Source: a bacterium
Lineage (GTDB): Bacteria > Patescibacteriota > Patescibacteriia > Patescibacteriales > Patescibacteriaceae
Direction: 5' to 3'
NCBI GenBank assembly: GCA_029570385.1
Contig: JAKPXD010000020.1
Coordinates: 1-64,000 of the forward strand
DNA length: 64,000 nt
Position numbers and translations under genes: made by a program. The notes under the pieces were generated by a model that was given only the letters and a program-made list of their open reading frames with translations, was not told where the DNA came from and made no database searches. Of this stretch, positions 25,277 through 32,823 are shown piece by piece (the stretch's first letter is position 1; each line of letters begins with the position of its first letter).

Positions 25277-26128
25277 TTATTGCCAGATTAATTGACCATT
25301 GCTTAAAATATTAAAATCGCTTAATTGATCAGTGCGCCATAGGCGTATACCGAGACGACGCAGACGATCAATAATAAGTTGGCTAGGTAGTCCAAATTTA
25401 TTGGTGCTGGCCAAACTGATAACCGCTATTTTGGGTTGCCAATAGTTTAACCAGGCCAAACTAGTGGCGGTTAACGAACCATGGTGGGCAATTTTTAGAA
25501 TATCAATCGGTTGGCCGATGGGTTGTTGGGCTAATAATTCGCTTTCAGCATCAGCCTCCAAATCACCAGTCCAGAGGAATTTATTGTGGCCGTATTGCCA
25601 TAATATAACTAAAGACTGGTTATTAATATTATCTTGGTAGCGAATCAATTGTTCATTGGTTGGCCACAAGATGGTTAGCTGGCTATTATCGGATAATTTT
25701 ATGACTGCTGGCGCTCGGACATCATTAATAATAATCCCCTTTTGTTGAGCATCATTTAAGACATTAGCTAATTCGGTTGATAATTGCGGCGGTTGAGCCA
25801 AAATTATCTGCTGAATCGGATATTTATTAATTAAATAAGGCAGACCGCCCCAATGATCAGCATGATCATGGCTGATAATAATTATGTCTAAATGTCTATC
25901 CCACCATCGTAGTTTACGGCTAAGCGCTGATAAAATTTGTTGGTTTGGCCCACAGTCAATTAAAATGTTTTGGCCGCTGGTGGTAGTAATTAAGGCGGCA
26001 TCGCCTTGGCCGATGTCCAGATAGCTTATTCGCAGCCAAGACGATACTGATGATTTAGTAGTGGCGATTATTATTATGATCAAGCTGATTAAACCGCCAA
26101 GAGCCAACCAGATAAATAATTTTTTCAT
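25277..26128 (-). CDS. ComEC/Rec2-like metallo-beta-lactamase-fold hydrolase
   Basis: Stand-alone version of the beta-lactamase domain of the DNA-uptake protein ComEC. The 283 residues have one N-terminal membrane helix (LFIWLALGGLISLIIIIIA). The domain follows with SYLDIGQGDAALI, the zinc motif SHDHADHWGG, LWTGDLEADAE, LKIAHHGS and a final WRTDQLSDFNI. The competence channel part of full ComEC is absent, so DNA transport by this protein alone is unlikely. A nuclease or phosphodiesterase role outside the membrane is plausible. It starts one base after comFC ends, the last gene of the long minus-strand run that begins with the secretion locus. Confidence 0.9.
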   Translation of the reverse strand: MKKLFIWLALGGLISLIIIIIATTKSSVSSWLRISYLDIGQGDAALITTTSGQNILIDCGPNQQILSALSRKLRWWDRHLDIIIISHDHADHWGGLPYLINKYPIQQIILAQPPQLSTELANVLNDAQQKGIIINDVRAPAVIKLSDNSQLTILWPTNEQLIRYQDNINNQSLVILWQYGHNKFLWTGDLEADAESELLAQQPIGQPIDILKIAHHGSLTATSLAWLNYWQPKIAVISLASTNKFGLPSQLIIDRLRRLGIRLWRTDQLSDFNILSNGQLIWQ

Positions 26129-26129
26129 A

Positions 26130-26795
26130 TTAATGAGCTAAGGCTAATCCCCTAATCTCGTTGGCTCCAGACTGCTTAAGACAATTAGCCATTTCAGTTA
26201 AAGTGGTGCCAGTAGTGACAACATCGTCAATAATAATAAAATTTTGGCCAGCTGAATATTTTAACCAAGAAAAGGCTTGATCAAGATTGGTTAATCGTGC
26301 GTTTTTGTTCAAATGTGCTTGGGGCGGCCGGTGTTGACGGCGCCAATAGCTAGCAGTTGGACAGTTATTGACTTTAGCTATGGTCTCAACCAGTAATTGA
26401 GCCTGATTAAAACCGCGCCAATTAAGCCGCTGCCGACTCAAAGGAACAGCCGTAATAAGCGATTGCTTAAACCATAATTGCTCAGCAATGGTTTGCTGAA
26501 TAAATTCCGCTAAATTGATAGCTAAAATCCGGCCAGCTATGGTTAACCGTTGGTATTTAGTTAATTTAAGCAGCTTATTTAAGAGCGGCTGATGATAATC
26601 AGCACAATAAATAATCGCGGTTAGACTTGATTTATGGTCAATTGGTAACGACCGCCAATGCCAATTAGCTGTTAATTGTTGTTGACCGTCATGACACAGC
26701 CAGCTACCCGGCTGCTGACAATGGTAGCAGTGTTTTGGCCATAATAAATCTAACCAAAAAAGCCCATGACGGGCTTTTTGTTCCCCTCCTAACAT
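26130..26795 (-). CDS. ComFC-like phosphoribosyltransferase
   Basis: ComF family protein linked to natural transformation, 221 residues. The N-terminus has the double zinc-knuckle-like segment with CYHCQQPGSWLCHDG (fewer cysteines than usual). The C-terminal PRTase domain has AVPLSRQRLNWRGFNQAQLL, then the PRPP-binding FIIIDDVVTTGTTLTEMA. The start at 26795 is odd: a Shine-Dalgarno-like AGGAGGGG falls just inside the coding region, and a terminator-shaped hairpin spans codons 6-14. No better in-frame start codon is visible before the conserved LDLLWPKHC. It follows the 208-residue membrane protein gene and precedes the ComEC-like gene. Confidence 0.88.
   Translation of the reverse strand: MLGGEQKARHGLFWLDLLWPKHCYHCQQPGSWLCHDGQQQLTANWHWRSLPIDHKSSLTAIIYCADYHQPLLNKLLKLTKYQRLTIAGRILAINLAEFIQQTIAEQLWFKQSLITAVPLSRQRLNWRGFNQAQLLVETIAKVNNCPTASYWRRQHRPPQAHLNKNARLTNLDQAFSWLKYSAGQNFIIIDDVVTTGTTLTEMANCLKQSGANEIRGLALAH
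26756..26779 (-). terminator. Terminator-like hairpin inside the start of comFC
   Basis: Arms AAAAAGCCC and GGGCTTTTT (26757-26765 and 26771-26779) with a five-base loop; a six-T run follows on the minus strand (26761 to 26756). It would cut the secretion operon transcript before most of comFC or act as an attenuator. Confidence 0.65.
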
Positions 26796-26810
26796 AAATT
26801 AAAAAATTAA

Positions 26811-27437
26811 TTATTGATATTGGCGATCTTGCCAAGTCAGTTTATTGGCTAGCCAAACATCATTTTGTTTAACTAAACTTAATTGATAGTTTTGATAAAA
26901 ATTTTTGGGTTGAGTTGAAGCCGTAGCGATAGTTTCTTGGCCACGAATCTTAACATCAACAGTTAGTGAAGTGCTATCAACCGAATCTAAAGTTCCTTGA
27001 GTAACAATAGCTTGAGCCCTGGTGCCGATATAAGTATCAGTCTTTTTAGTGGCTGATTGATTTTTTATATAATCATCGGTCCAAGCAATCATTGATTGAG
27101 TCATGCTATTTTTGAGAATTTCCAAATTGCTAAAATTATCTTGGCTAGATAGACTAGCCCAGCGTTCCACAAAGGCGCCAGCTTTTTTCTCTAGTTCAAT
27201 CTCTAGACGGCCGCGATTATCTAGAATTATTTGGTTATTAGCCAGTTGTTCGGTAGAAAAAGTTTGCGGCTCTGGTTGGGTTATTTCAGGGGTGGTTGTG
27301 GTCGGACTGACGATGGTTGCAGGCGGATTATAACTGGGATTCAGCTTGCCGCTAAGTAGAATATACAGCAAAACAATCAAAATAATAATAACCCCACCAA
27401 TCATTAGCCAATTAATAGTTTTTGGAGAAAGCCGCAT
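26811..27437 (-). CDS. Membrane-anchored protein of unknown function, possible VirB8-like
   Basis: Bitopic protein of 208 residues. A short N-terminus is followed by one membrane helix (INWLMIGGVIIILIVLLYIL), then a Pro/Thr-rich linker. The soluble domain (about residues 75-208) has an early helical part (AGAFVERWASLSSQDNF) and late strands (SLTVDVKIRGQE, YQLSLVKQNDVWLANKLTW). Helices before a curved sheet suggest an NTF2-like fold, as in VirB8/TcpC-type secretion components. Its position right after virB4 supports that reading, but sequence motifs are not diagnostic. The stop is 15 bases before comFC. Confidence 0.55.
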   Translation of the reverse strand: MRLSPKTINWLMIGGVIIILIVLLYILLSGKLNPSYNPPATIVSPTTTTPEITQPEPQTFSTEQLANNQIILDNRGRLEIELEKKAGAFVERWASLSSQDNFSNLEILKNSMTQSMIAWTDDYIKNQSATKKTDTYIGTRAQAIVTQGTLDSVDSTSLTVDVKIRGQETIATASTQPKNFYQNYQLSLVKQNDVWLANKLTWQDRQYQ

Positions 27438-27457
27438 AAAGTTAATTAGTTAATTAT

Positions 27458-29344
27458 CTATTCAGCTTCAGCCTGAGCTTCAGCCTGATTTTGTTTTTCC
27501 ATCTTTAATAATTGTTCCGGATCGGAAGTTATTAATTGATCTTCTATATAAGAGGCGACAATTTTAATGGCGGCATGTTTGTTGCCGGCAAAAAATATTC
27601 CCTCACCAACACCGCTTTCCAATAATAGATATTTTTCTCCTTCTGTTAATATAAAAGTTTTTTGCACCAGATCAATGGCGGCTGGAGACTGTTTTAATAA
27701 TATTTGCATGGCCGAGTTGGTGACAATAGCTTTACCGTATGGTGATAATAGAAAATCATTAACATCTTGAGTAATGGTGGTAACGCCTAAATAATATTTA
27801 CGGCAACGTTTAACTAGGGCATAAATAAATTTGGCGCTATCTTCATTCTGCATTAACCACCAGGCTTCGTCAATTACTAAAATGCGTTTTTTTAATTGGC
27901 TGCGGACCACATTCCAAATATAATTAACTATGGTATAGATAGCTAAAGGCCGCAACTCATCTTCAAGATCGCGAACCGAGAAAGCGACTAATTGATTGTC
28001 CATTTGGACATTAGTTGGACTAGTAAATAATCCGGAAAAAGTGCCCTCAGTATATTTTTTGAGCCGTAACGCAATATTCTCACCGCCTTCCATTCCTTCT
28101 AAAATATACTGGAAATCCCGCATAGTTGGCGGTTCAATCTGGCTTAAATCACTATCGGCGGTAATATCTTTCTTGGCATAAGTTTCAAGGAGAGCCATAT
28201 CAATAATAGAATCTTCTTCGGCTGATAATTGGCCCAACATAATTCTAACTAAGCCCTTAACCGTAATAACGCCGCTCCGAATAATATCCTCAGTTTTGGA
28301 TTCTTGTCCGACCGGTCGTGGCAAATCAAATGGATTAATTTTGGCCTCGCTAGCTAACGATATATTAATATAGGTGCCGCCAACAGCTTCAGCTAGCTCT
28401 TTATATTCATATTCCGGATCAATAACAATAACATCGGTGCCCATCATCATTGTCCGGAGAACCTCTAGTTTAATCGCATAACTTTTACCGGCGCCGGATG
28501 TAGCAAAAACAACATTATTAGCGTTGGGCAGACTGAAACGATCAAATAGAATTAAACTATTATTGTGACGATTGATACCGTAAAGAATACCGTTATCGCT
28601 AGTCAGTTCACTGGAAATAAAGGGAAAAGACGAGGCAACCGGTGATGAATTCATATTAAAAGCAATATTTAAACCATCATCACACAGTGGCAAGGTGGAA
28701 TTAAAACCTTGTTCAGCTTGATAAAAAACTTTTTTAGAATAGATAAGTCGTGAACCAAATAAATCTTCTATGTTATTGGCTAATTGGTTGAGCTCTTCTT
28801 CGGTTTTGGCGTAAATAGTAACATACAGAGCGAATTGAAAAAATTTTTCAGTCCCTTGAGTTAAGGAATCACGCAGAGCCTCAACATCGCGCAAAGCAGT
28901 TTCTCTTAATGGATCACGCGGATTACCGCGATCAATGTCAGCGCTAATTTGAGCTTCTAAGACACCAGCCTTATTTTTTAACTGTTTCAGGACAATAGCC
29001 GAATTAATTGGATAAAAGAACATGGAGATGTCAAACGATTCGTTAAGATTGAGAATCGGCGCAAACCAGCCAACACTGATATAGCGAGGATAAGCAACAA
29101 TAAAAATAGTGCTAACATATTGGCCGTTGAGCAATAAATATTTAGGTTTAACCTCAAGACTAGATGGCGCTATCAAATCACGAATATTGACGACGCCATA
29201 ACGATAGGCTCTTTCTTGTTCAATCAACTCCTCGGCCAATCTGGCTTGTTCAGCAAGAGCGGCCGAAGTCTGTTTATTTAAAAAACTAATATCGTTTGCT
29301 TTGTCGGGACTGGTTGTTTTTTTGTTAGGCTGAATATTGAACAT
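27458..29344 (-). CDS. VirB4-family type IV secretion ATPase
   Basis: Cytoplasmic ATPase that powers assembly or transport in type IV secretion systems. The 628 residues contain an N-terminal CagE/TrbE-like domain (about 60-250), then the RecA-like motor with Walker A ATSGAGKSYAIK near residue 279, IDPEYEYKELAEAVGG, and Walker B KRILVIDEAWWLM near 487. The later TQDVNDFL and TNSAMQILLKQSP motifs are typical of VirB4/TraC. No VirD4 coupling protein is found nearby. It begins eight bases before the end of a TraC-N-like gene's spacer, so it is tightly linked to the genes upstream. The C-terminus is Ala/Glu/Gln-rich. Confidence 0.93.
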   Translation of the reverse strand: MFNIQPNKKTTSPDKANDISFLNKQTSAALAEQARLAEELIEQERAYRYGVVNIRDLIAPSSLEVKPKYLLLNGQYVSTIFIVAYPRYISVGWFAPILNLNESFDISMFFYPINSAIVLKQLKNKAGVLEAQISADIDRGNPRDPLRETALRDVEALRDSLTQGTEKFFQFALYVTIYAKTEEELNQLANNIEDLFGSRLIYSKKVFYQAEQGFNSTLPLCDDGLNIAFNMNSSPVASSFPFISSELTSDNGILYGINRHNNSLILFDRFSLPNANNVVFATSGAGKSYAIKLEVLRTMMMGTDVIVIDPEYEYKELAEAVGGTYINISLASEAKINPFDLPRPVGQESKTEDIIRSGVITVKGLVRIMLGQLSAEEDSIIDMALLETYAKKDITADSDLSQIEPPTMRDFQYILEGMEGGENIALRLKKYTEGTFSGLFTSPTNVQMDNQLVAFSVRDLEDELRPLAIYTIVNYIWNVVRSQLKKRILVIDEAWWLMQNEDSAKFIYALVKRCRKYYLGVTTITQDVNDFLLSPYGKAIVTNSAMQILLKQSPAAIDLVQKTFILTEGEKYLLLESGVGEGIFFAGNKHAAIKIVASYIEDQLITSDPEQLLKMEKQNQAEAQAEAE

Positions 29345-29352
29345 GGCGGAAT

Positions 29353-30030
29353 TTAAAAATTATTATTGATATTAATTTTTTCAACGTTATCAAGGGGTTG
29401 GTTAGCGGCGGTTTCTTGGTTATAGACATTGTAAAACATTTCAATTAAGCCCTGGGTGTCTAATTGAACGACATTAAGCCCCATGGATGATAAGCCGTTA
29501 ATAACGCTGACAATTCTTTCGGAAAGTTGTTTTTTTAAACGGATAAAGCGTTCTTCTTTGAGATTAATAACATCAATCGGCCGGAAAGCCTCAATGAGCG
29601 ATTGCCAAAACCCTTTGCGTTTGTCCGAAATTGGATTATAAGGAACAACGATATAAAAATGCTTGTTCATTATCTTGCCAAGACTAACTAACTGACTAAC
29701 ATAATCAATATATTGCAATGTTTGATTCTTTAATAATTCATTAGTTTGTTCATTGGCTTTTTTGCGCATTGACTCTAGGTAGTTGGCGATATTAAGTTCG
29801 CGTGATTGGACTACCACTTGGATAGGAAAATCAAGATTATTAAGAAAACTGACATAACCGCTAATAATTGCCTCTTGCTCATCTTCGCTTTTAAGGGCGA
29901 AATTAATGCTAGATACCATTAGGATGGCCCGTAACGTGCCGTCTTTCATAATAACGGTATCTTTTTTAATATCAGCTATCTTTAAATAGCGCTGAGTAGA
30001 AATTGGATTGTTTTTTTGCTGACTAGCCAT
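29353..30030 (-). CDS. TraC/VirB4 N-terminal-domain-like protein
   Basis: Soluble protein of 225 residues resembling the N-terminal part of TraC/VirB4 ATPases (KDTVIMKDGTLRAILMVSSINFALKSEDEQEAIISGY, here named in parts: KDGTLRAILMVSS, then SFLNNLDFPIQVVVQSRELN). No Walker motifs are present. It ends with QPLDNVEKININ. It sits between the PrgI gene and virB4, an order common in CPR and Firmicutes secretion loci. It may form a partner or regulatory subunit of the VirB4 motor. This is an inference from domain likeness and position. Confidence 0.72.
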   Translation of the reverse strand: MASQQKNNPISTQRYLKIADIKKDTVIMKDGTLRAILMVSSINFALKSEDEQEAIISGYVSFLNNLDFPIQVVVQSRELNIANYLESMRKKANEQTNELLKNQTLQYIDYVSQLVSLGKIMNKHFYIVVPYNPISDKRKGFWQSLIEAFRPIDVINLKEERFIRLKKQLSERIVSVINGLSSMGLNVVQLDTQGLIEMFYNVYNQETAANQPLDNVEKININNNF

Positions 30031-30032
30031 AA

Positions 30033-30491
30033 CTAAGGCTTAGTAATTAACTCATCAATCAATTCTGTCTCTCCGCCATAAGCACCGCGCGTATCAACAA
30101 TTAGTGATAACTCAGCTAAACGTGAAGAAGTAAAACGATTTTTAACAGCTGGCGGCTGTGCTTTAATAATATTTTTGCTATCAAATTGAGCTTCAGCTAA
30201 ATTCTTGCCAAAATTTTTATTCCAAAGACGTAGCCGCGGCATAAATAAACTCTGAATCAGATTAAGTAAAAAATAATGAAACGGTCGGCCGTTAATCTTG
30301 CCAAAAGCAAAAGTAAAAAATACACCGGCAGTTAATAGAGTGGCTACTAAAAACAGAGAGAAGTCAAACAGTTTATATTCTAAAAAAATTACCCCGGACA
30401 TGACTAATAGTATAATAAATTGCCGAGTGGTAATCGGACCGATAATTTTATCTTCGGCGTCAATAAATTGTGGGACAGTAAATTGTTGCAT
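30033..30491 (-). CDS. PrgI-family membrane protein (VirB3-like)
   Basis: Small inner-membrane component of Gram-positive-type type IV secretion systems. The 152 residues open with FTVPQFIDAEDKIIGPITTRQF, the recognisable PrgI start. Two membrane helices follow (FIILLVMSGVIFLEYKLF and FLVATLLTAGVFFTFAFG), then the NGRPFHYFLLNLIQS loop and a soluble tail. It starts two bases after the 433-residue protein gene ends and is directly followed by the TraC-N-like gene. Confidence 0.85.
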   Translation of the reverse strand: MQQFTVPQFIDAEDKIIGPITTRQFIILLVMSGVIFLEYKLFDFSLFLVATLLTAGVFFTFAFGKINGRPFHYFLLNLIQSLFMPRLRLWNKNFGKNLAEAQFDSKNIIKAQPPAVKNRFTSSRLAELSLIVDTRGAYGGETELIDELITKP

Positions 30492-30493
30492 AA

Positions 30494-31795
30494 TTAAAAG
30501 CGGATCTGTTTATTTAAATTCATTATAGCGATAAATTCGTTGAAAGTTAAATTATCATTATCCGGATTGTCTTCTTTGGATAGTAATTGTTCGGCTGGTT
30601 GGCAATTTTGAATGCTACGCTGGCCAATTTGCAGATATAGGCGGTTAAGCGGACTTTGTCGCCAAGCGCTAAGACCTTGCAGACGTTTGCTATAACCGTG
30701 CTCAGCTAACATATCTAGCTTTTCCTTGATCTTTTGGGTGCGTTCTTCTGGACTACGGCCAAGATAACGAAAGCGTTTTAAATTGAGATTGGCTAACTCA
30801 TCAATCGGGGTCAAGGTTTTAGGGGTAAAACGGACATCGTCCATGCGAATTTTACCGGTTTTATTATCAGTCGCGCGTTGATCAATTGGAACAACAATTG
30901 TCGGCGCTGAATCAGTTGATACAGCTGCAACTTGCTGATCGTCGGTTGAATTTTTTTCTGCCGGCCGGGCGGCTTCCAGTAACTTGGAATTATTAGCTGG
31001 TGGTGCTGGTAGCTCACTTTCGGTCTTTAGATCTGGTCGTGGCCGGTTATCAATCTTTTTAAGACTAGCTAATAAATCAGACTCAAAATCACGAACAGCC
31101 GTTTGATTAATTAACTGATCAACTGGCTTGACTGGCGGCGCGACAGCTACTTGTTGCTCAGCCGCCCGATGAAGCAGTTCTTTAGCCTCAATTAATTGTT
31201 GATTGAGCTGTTGCTTTTGATTGGCTGACACCCCTAACCCGCCGCTAGTTAAAGGACGAGACAAAAAATCATCCACGGCTCGTTGATTACGGACACCGAT
31301 TAAAAAGGTTTTAGCCAATTGTCGCCAACGGTTTATTAGTTCGGGTTGTTTAAATATTTTTTGTTGACTAACTAATTTGTTCAAGACCGATTCCAGATCA
31401 ATATTAACTGTCGATGACGGGTCAGCTTTTTGATTAAGCGGCGGCTGACTGGTAGCTGTTAAGGCTTTAAGCGTGCCGCCCTTAGCTAGCTGATTGATAT
31501 CAATCGGCGCGTTTAATGGTTTAGCTAAATAGCTTTGGACAGTTACTAATATTTTGGCTTGTAATTCGGCAGTTAATTTTTGCGCTTGATCGCCAGATAA
31601 ACCATAATTTTCACTAAGATAATAAGATAAACGACTTGGCGATATGTCTTTAACCATGATTTTAATTAATAGACTCGCCAAAGAAAGACGATAGGTTTCT
31701 TCTAACTGCTTAATGGTTGCCCTAATTAAGGGGGTGTCCAGCTTAGCCCGAACATCAGCCGGGACTTGTTGATATTTTTGCAAATAATCAAACAT
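30494..31795 (-). CDS. Soluble protein of unknown function in the secretion locus
   Basis: I do not recognise a family. The 433 residues have no signal peptide or membrane helix. Residues 1-90 are helical (FDYLQKYQQVPADVRAKLDT, YRLSLASLLIKIMV, LSYYLSENYGLSGDQAQKL). They align by eye with the start of the next gene upstream (31799-32818), so the two are probably diverged paralogs. The middle holds further helices and a low-complexity Pro/Ala/Asp linker (about 225-320). The end has a helical segment (TQKIKEKLDMLAEHGY). Being packed between virB6-like and prgI genes, it may be a cytoplasmic part or effector of the apparatus. Confidence 0.5.
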   Translation of the reverse strand: MFDYLQKYQQVPADVRAKLDTPLIRATIKQLEETYRLSLASLLIKIMVKDISPSRLSYYLSENYGLSGDQAQKLTAELQAKILVTVQSYLAKPLNAPIDINQLAKGGTLKALTATSQPPLNQKADPSSTVNIDLESVLNKLVSQQKIFKQPELINRWRQLAKTFLIGVRNQRAVDDFLSRPLTSGGLGVSANQKQQLNQQLIEAKELLHRAAEQQVAVAPPVKPVDQLINQTAVRDFESDLLASLKKIDNRPRPDLKTESELPAPPANNSKLLEAARPAEKNSTDDQQVAAVSTDSAPTIVVPIDQRATDNKTGKIRMDDVRFTPKTLTPIDELANLNLKRFRYLGRSPEERTQKIKEKLDMLAEHGYSKRLQGLSAWRQSPLNRLYLQIGQRSIQNCQPAEQLLSKEDNPDNDNLTFNEFIAIMNLNKQIRF

Positions 31796-31798
31796 ACT

Positions 31799-32818
31799 TT
31801 AATTTTTTTTCAGCTTAATAATCTCCTCAGTAATCGCCTGTGCTTCCAAACTGTCGGGGTTATAACGCTTAAGCATCAGCTGCAGCTGATTGATTTTATT
31901 AATAACAATTTCGTCTTTTGGTGCCGCTGCACTTTTGGTTGGCGCTACTAGCGGCTGCATTTCGGGATCAATTGATTGAGCAGTGGTATGACTGGTAGTG
32001 GAATCACTAGTTAAATCAATAGTTTCGTCAAAGGAAACATTTTTTTCCGGTAGTGGGATGATAGCCCAATCAGTACCGTCATCGTTAGGCATACTATCGG
32101 GGAAAAACTTAATATTACGATAAGTATTAAAAAGAGCACGTAAGATTTTCTTGTCTGAATCGGAAAGATTGGTAGTGTTTTTTGACAACCCCAAGAACTC
32201 GGAAATGCTTAAAGAGTTAAAATTTTCAGCCCCTTTTTCGGCAGCGAAACAACGCAGCCAATTAGTGACTGTGCCTGGAAATTTTTCGTTATTGATAACT
32301 AACGACTGGTCAGTGACTTTTTCTTGATTTTGTAATAAGGCAGTTTCAATTTGTTTACGAGCGCTTAAATCACGATCTAGCCAAGCAAATATCCGCTGAT
32401 TGATGGCGGCAATAATTTGTTCGTAATTTTTTAACTCAACTAGTAAATTTTCTTTGAACAAGTTAATAATTATTGATTTTTCTTCGTCTAACGTCGGACT
32501 AATTTTATGGGGATCCTGATTAAAAAAGGATAAGCGCTTAATGATTGGCTCAAAATAAAGACTGTTCAGCTTATTGGTTATTGTCGCAGCGATTCTTTCA
32601 GGAAGATCATAGCGCTTCATTAAATACTCGGTTAAATTATCCAATGATAACTCATTAATAGCTATCAGAATTACTAGAAAGCTTAATTCCAAACCATATT
32701 CAGCGGCTAATTCATCAATTATTTTTAAACGGTCTGGATGATTAAATTCTAGAATTACCTCATCAGGCAATTCATAAAATTTATCGAGACAGCTGTATAA
32801 ATATTGTTTAGTAGACAT
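31799..32818 (-). CDS. Soluble helical protein of unknown function, paralog of the downstream gene
   Basis: No known family is recognised. The 339 residues are mostly helical and lack membrane segments. The N-terminal part (YLYSCLDKFYELPDEVILEF, YGLELSFLVILIAINELSL, LTEYLMKRYDLPERIA) shares spacing and residues with the first 90 residues of the 433-residue protein downstream. The last third contains a Thr/Ser-rich linker and ends with a short helix (LMLKRYNPDSLEAQAITEEI). Gaps to both neighbours are only three to five bases. A structural or regulatory role in the secretion apparatus is an inference from position alone. Confidence 0.5.
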   Translation of the reverse strand: MSTKQYLYSCLDKFYELPDEVILEFNHPDRLKIIDELAAEYGLELSFLVILIAINELSLDNLTEYLMKRYDLPERIAATITNKLNSLYFEPIIKRLSFFNQDPHKISPTLDEEKSIIINLFKENLLVELKNYEQIIAAINQRIFAWLDRDLSARKQIETALLQNQEKVTDQSLVINNEKFPGTVTNWLRCFAAEKGAENFNSLSISEFLGLSKNTTNLSDSDKKILRALFNTYRNIKFFPDSMPNDDGTDWAIIPLPEKNVSFDETIDLTSDSTTSHTTAQSIDPEMQPLVAPTKSAAAPKDEIVINKINQLQLMLKRYNPDSLEAQAITEEIIKLKKN

Positions 32819-32823
32819 AGTGT

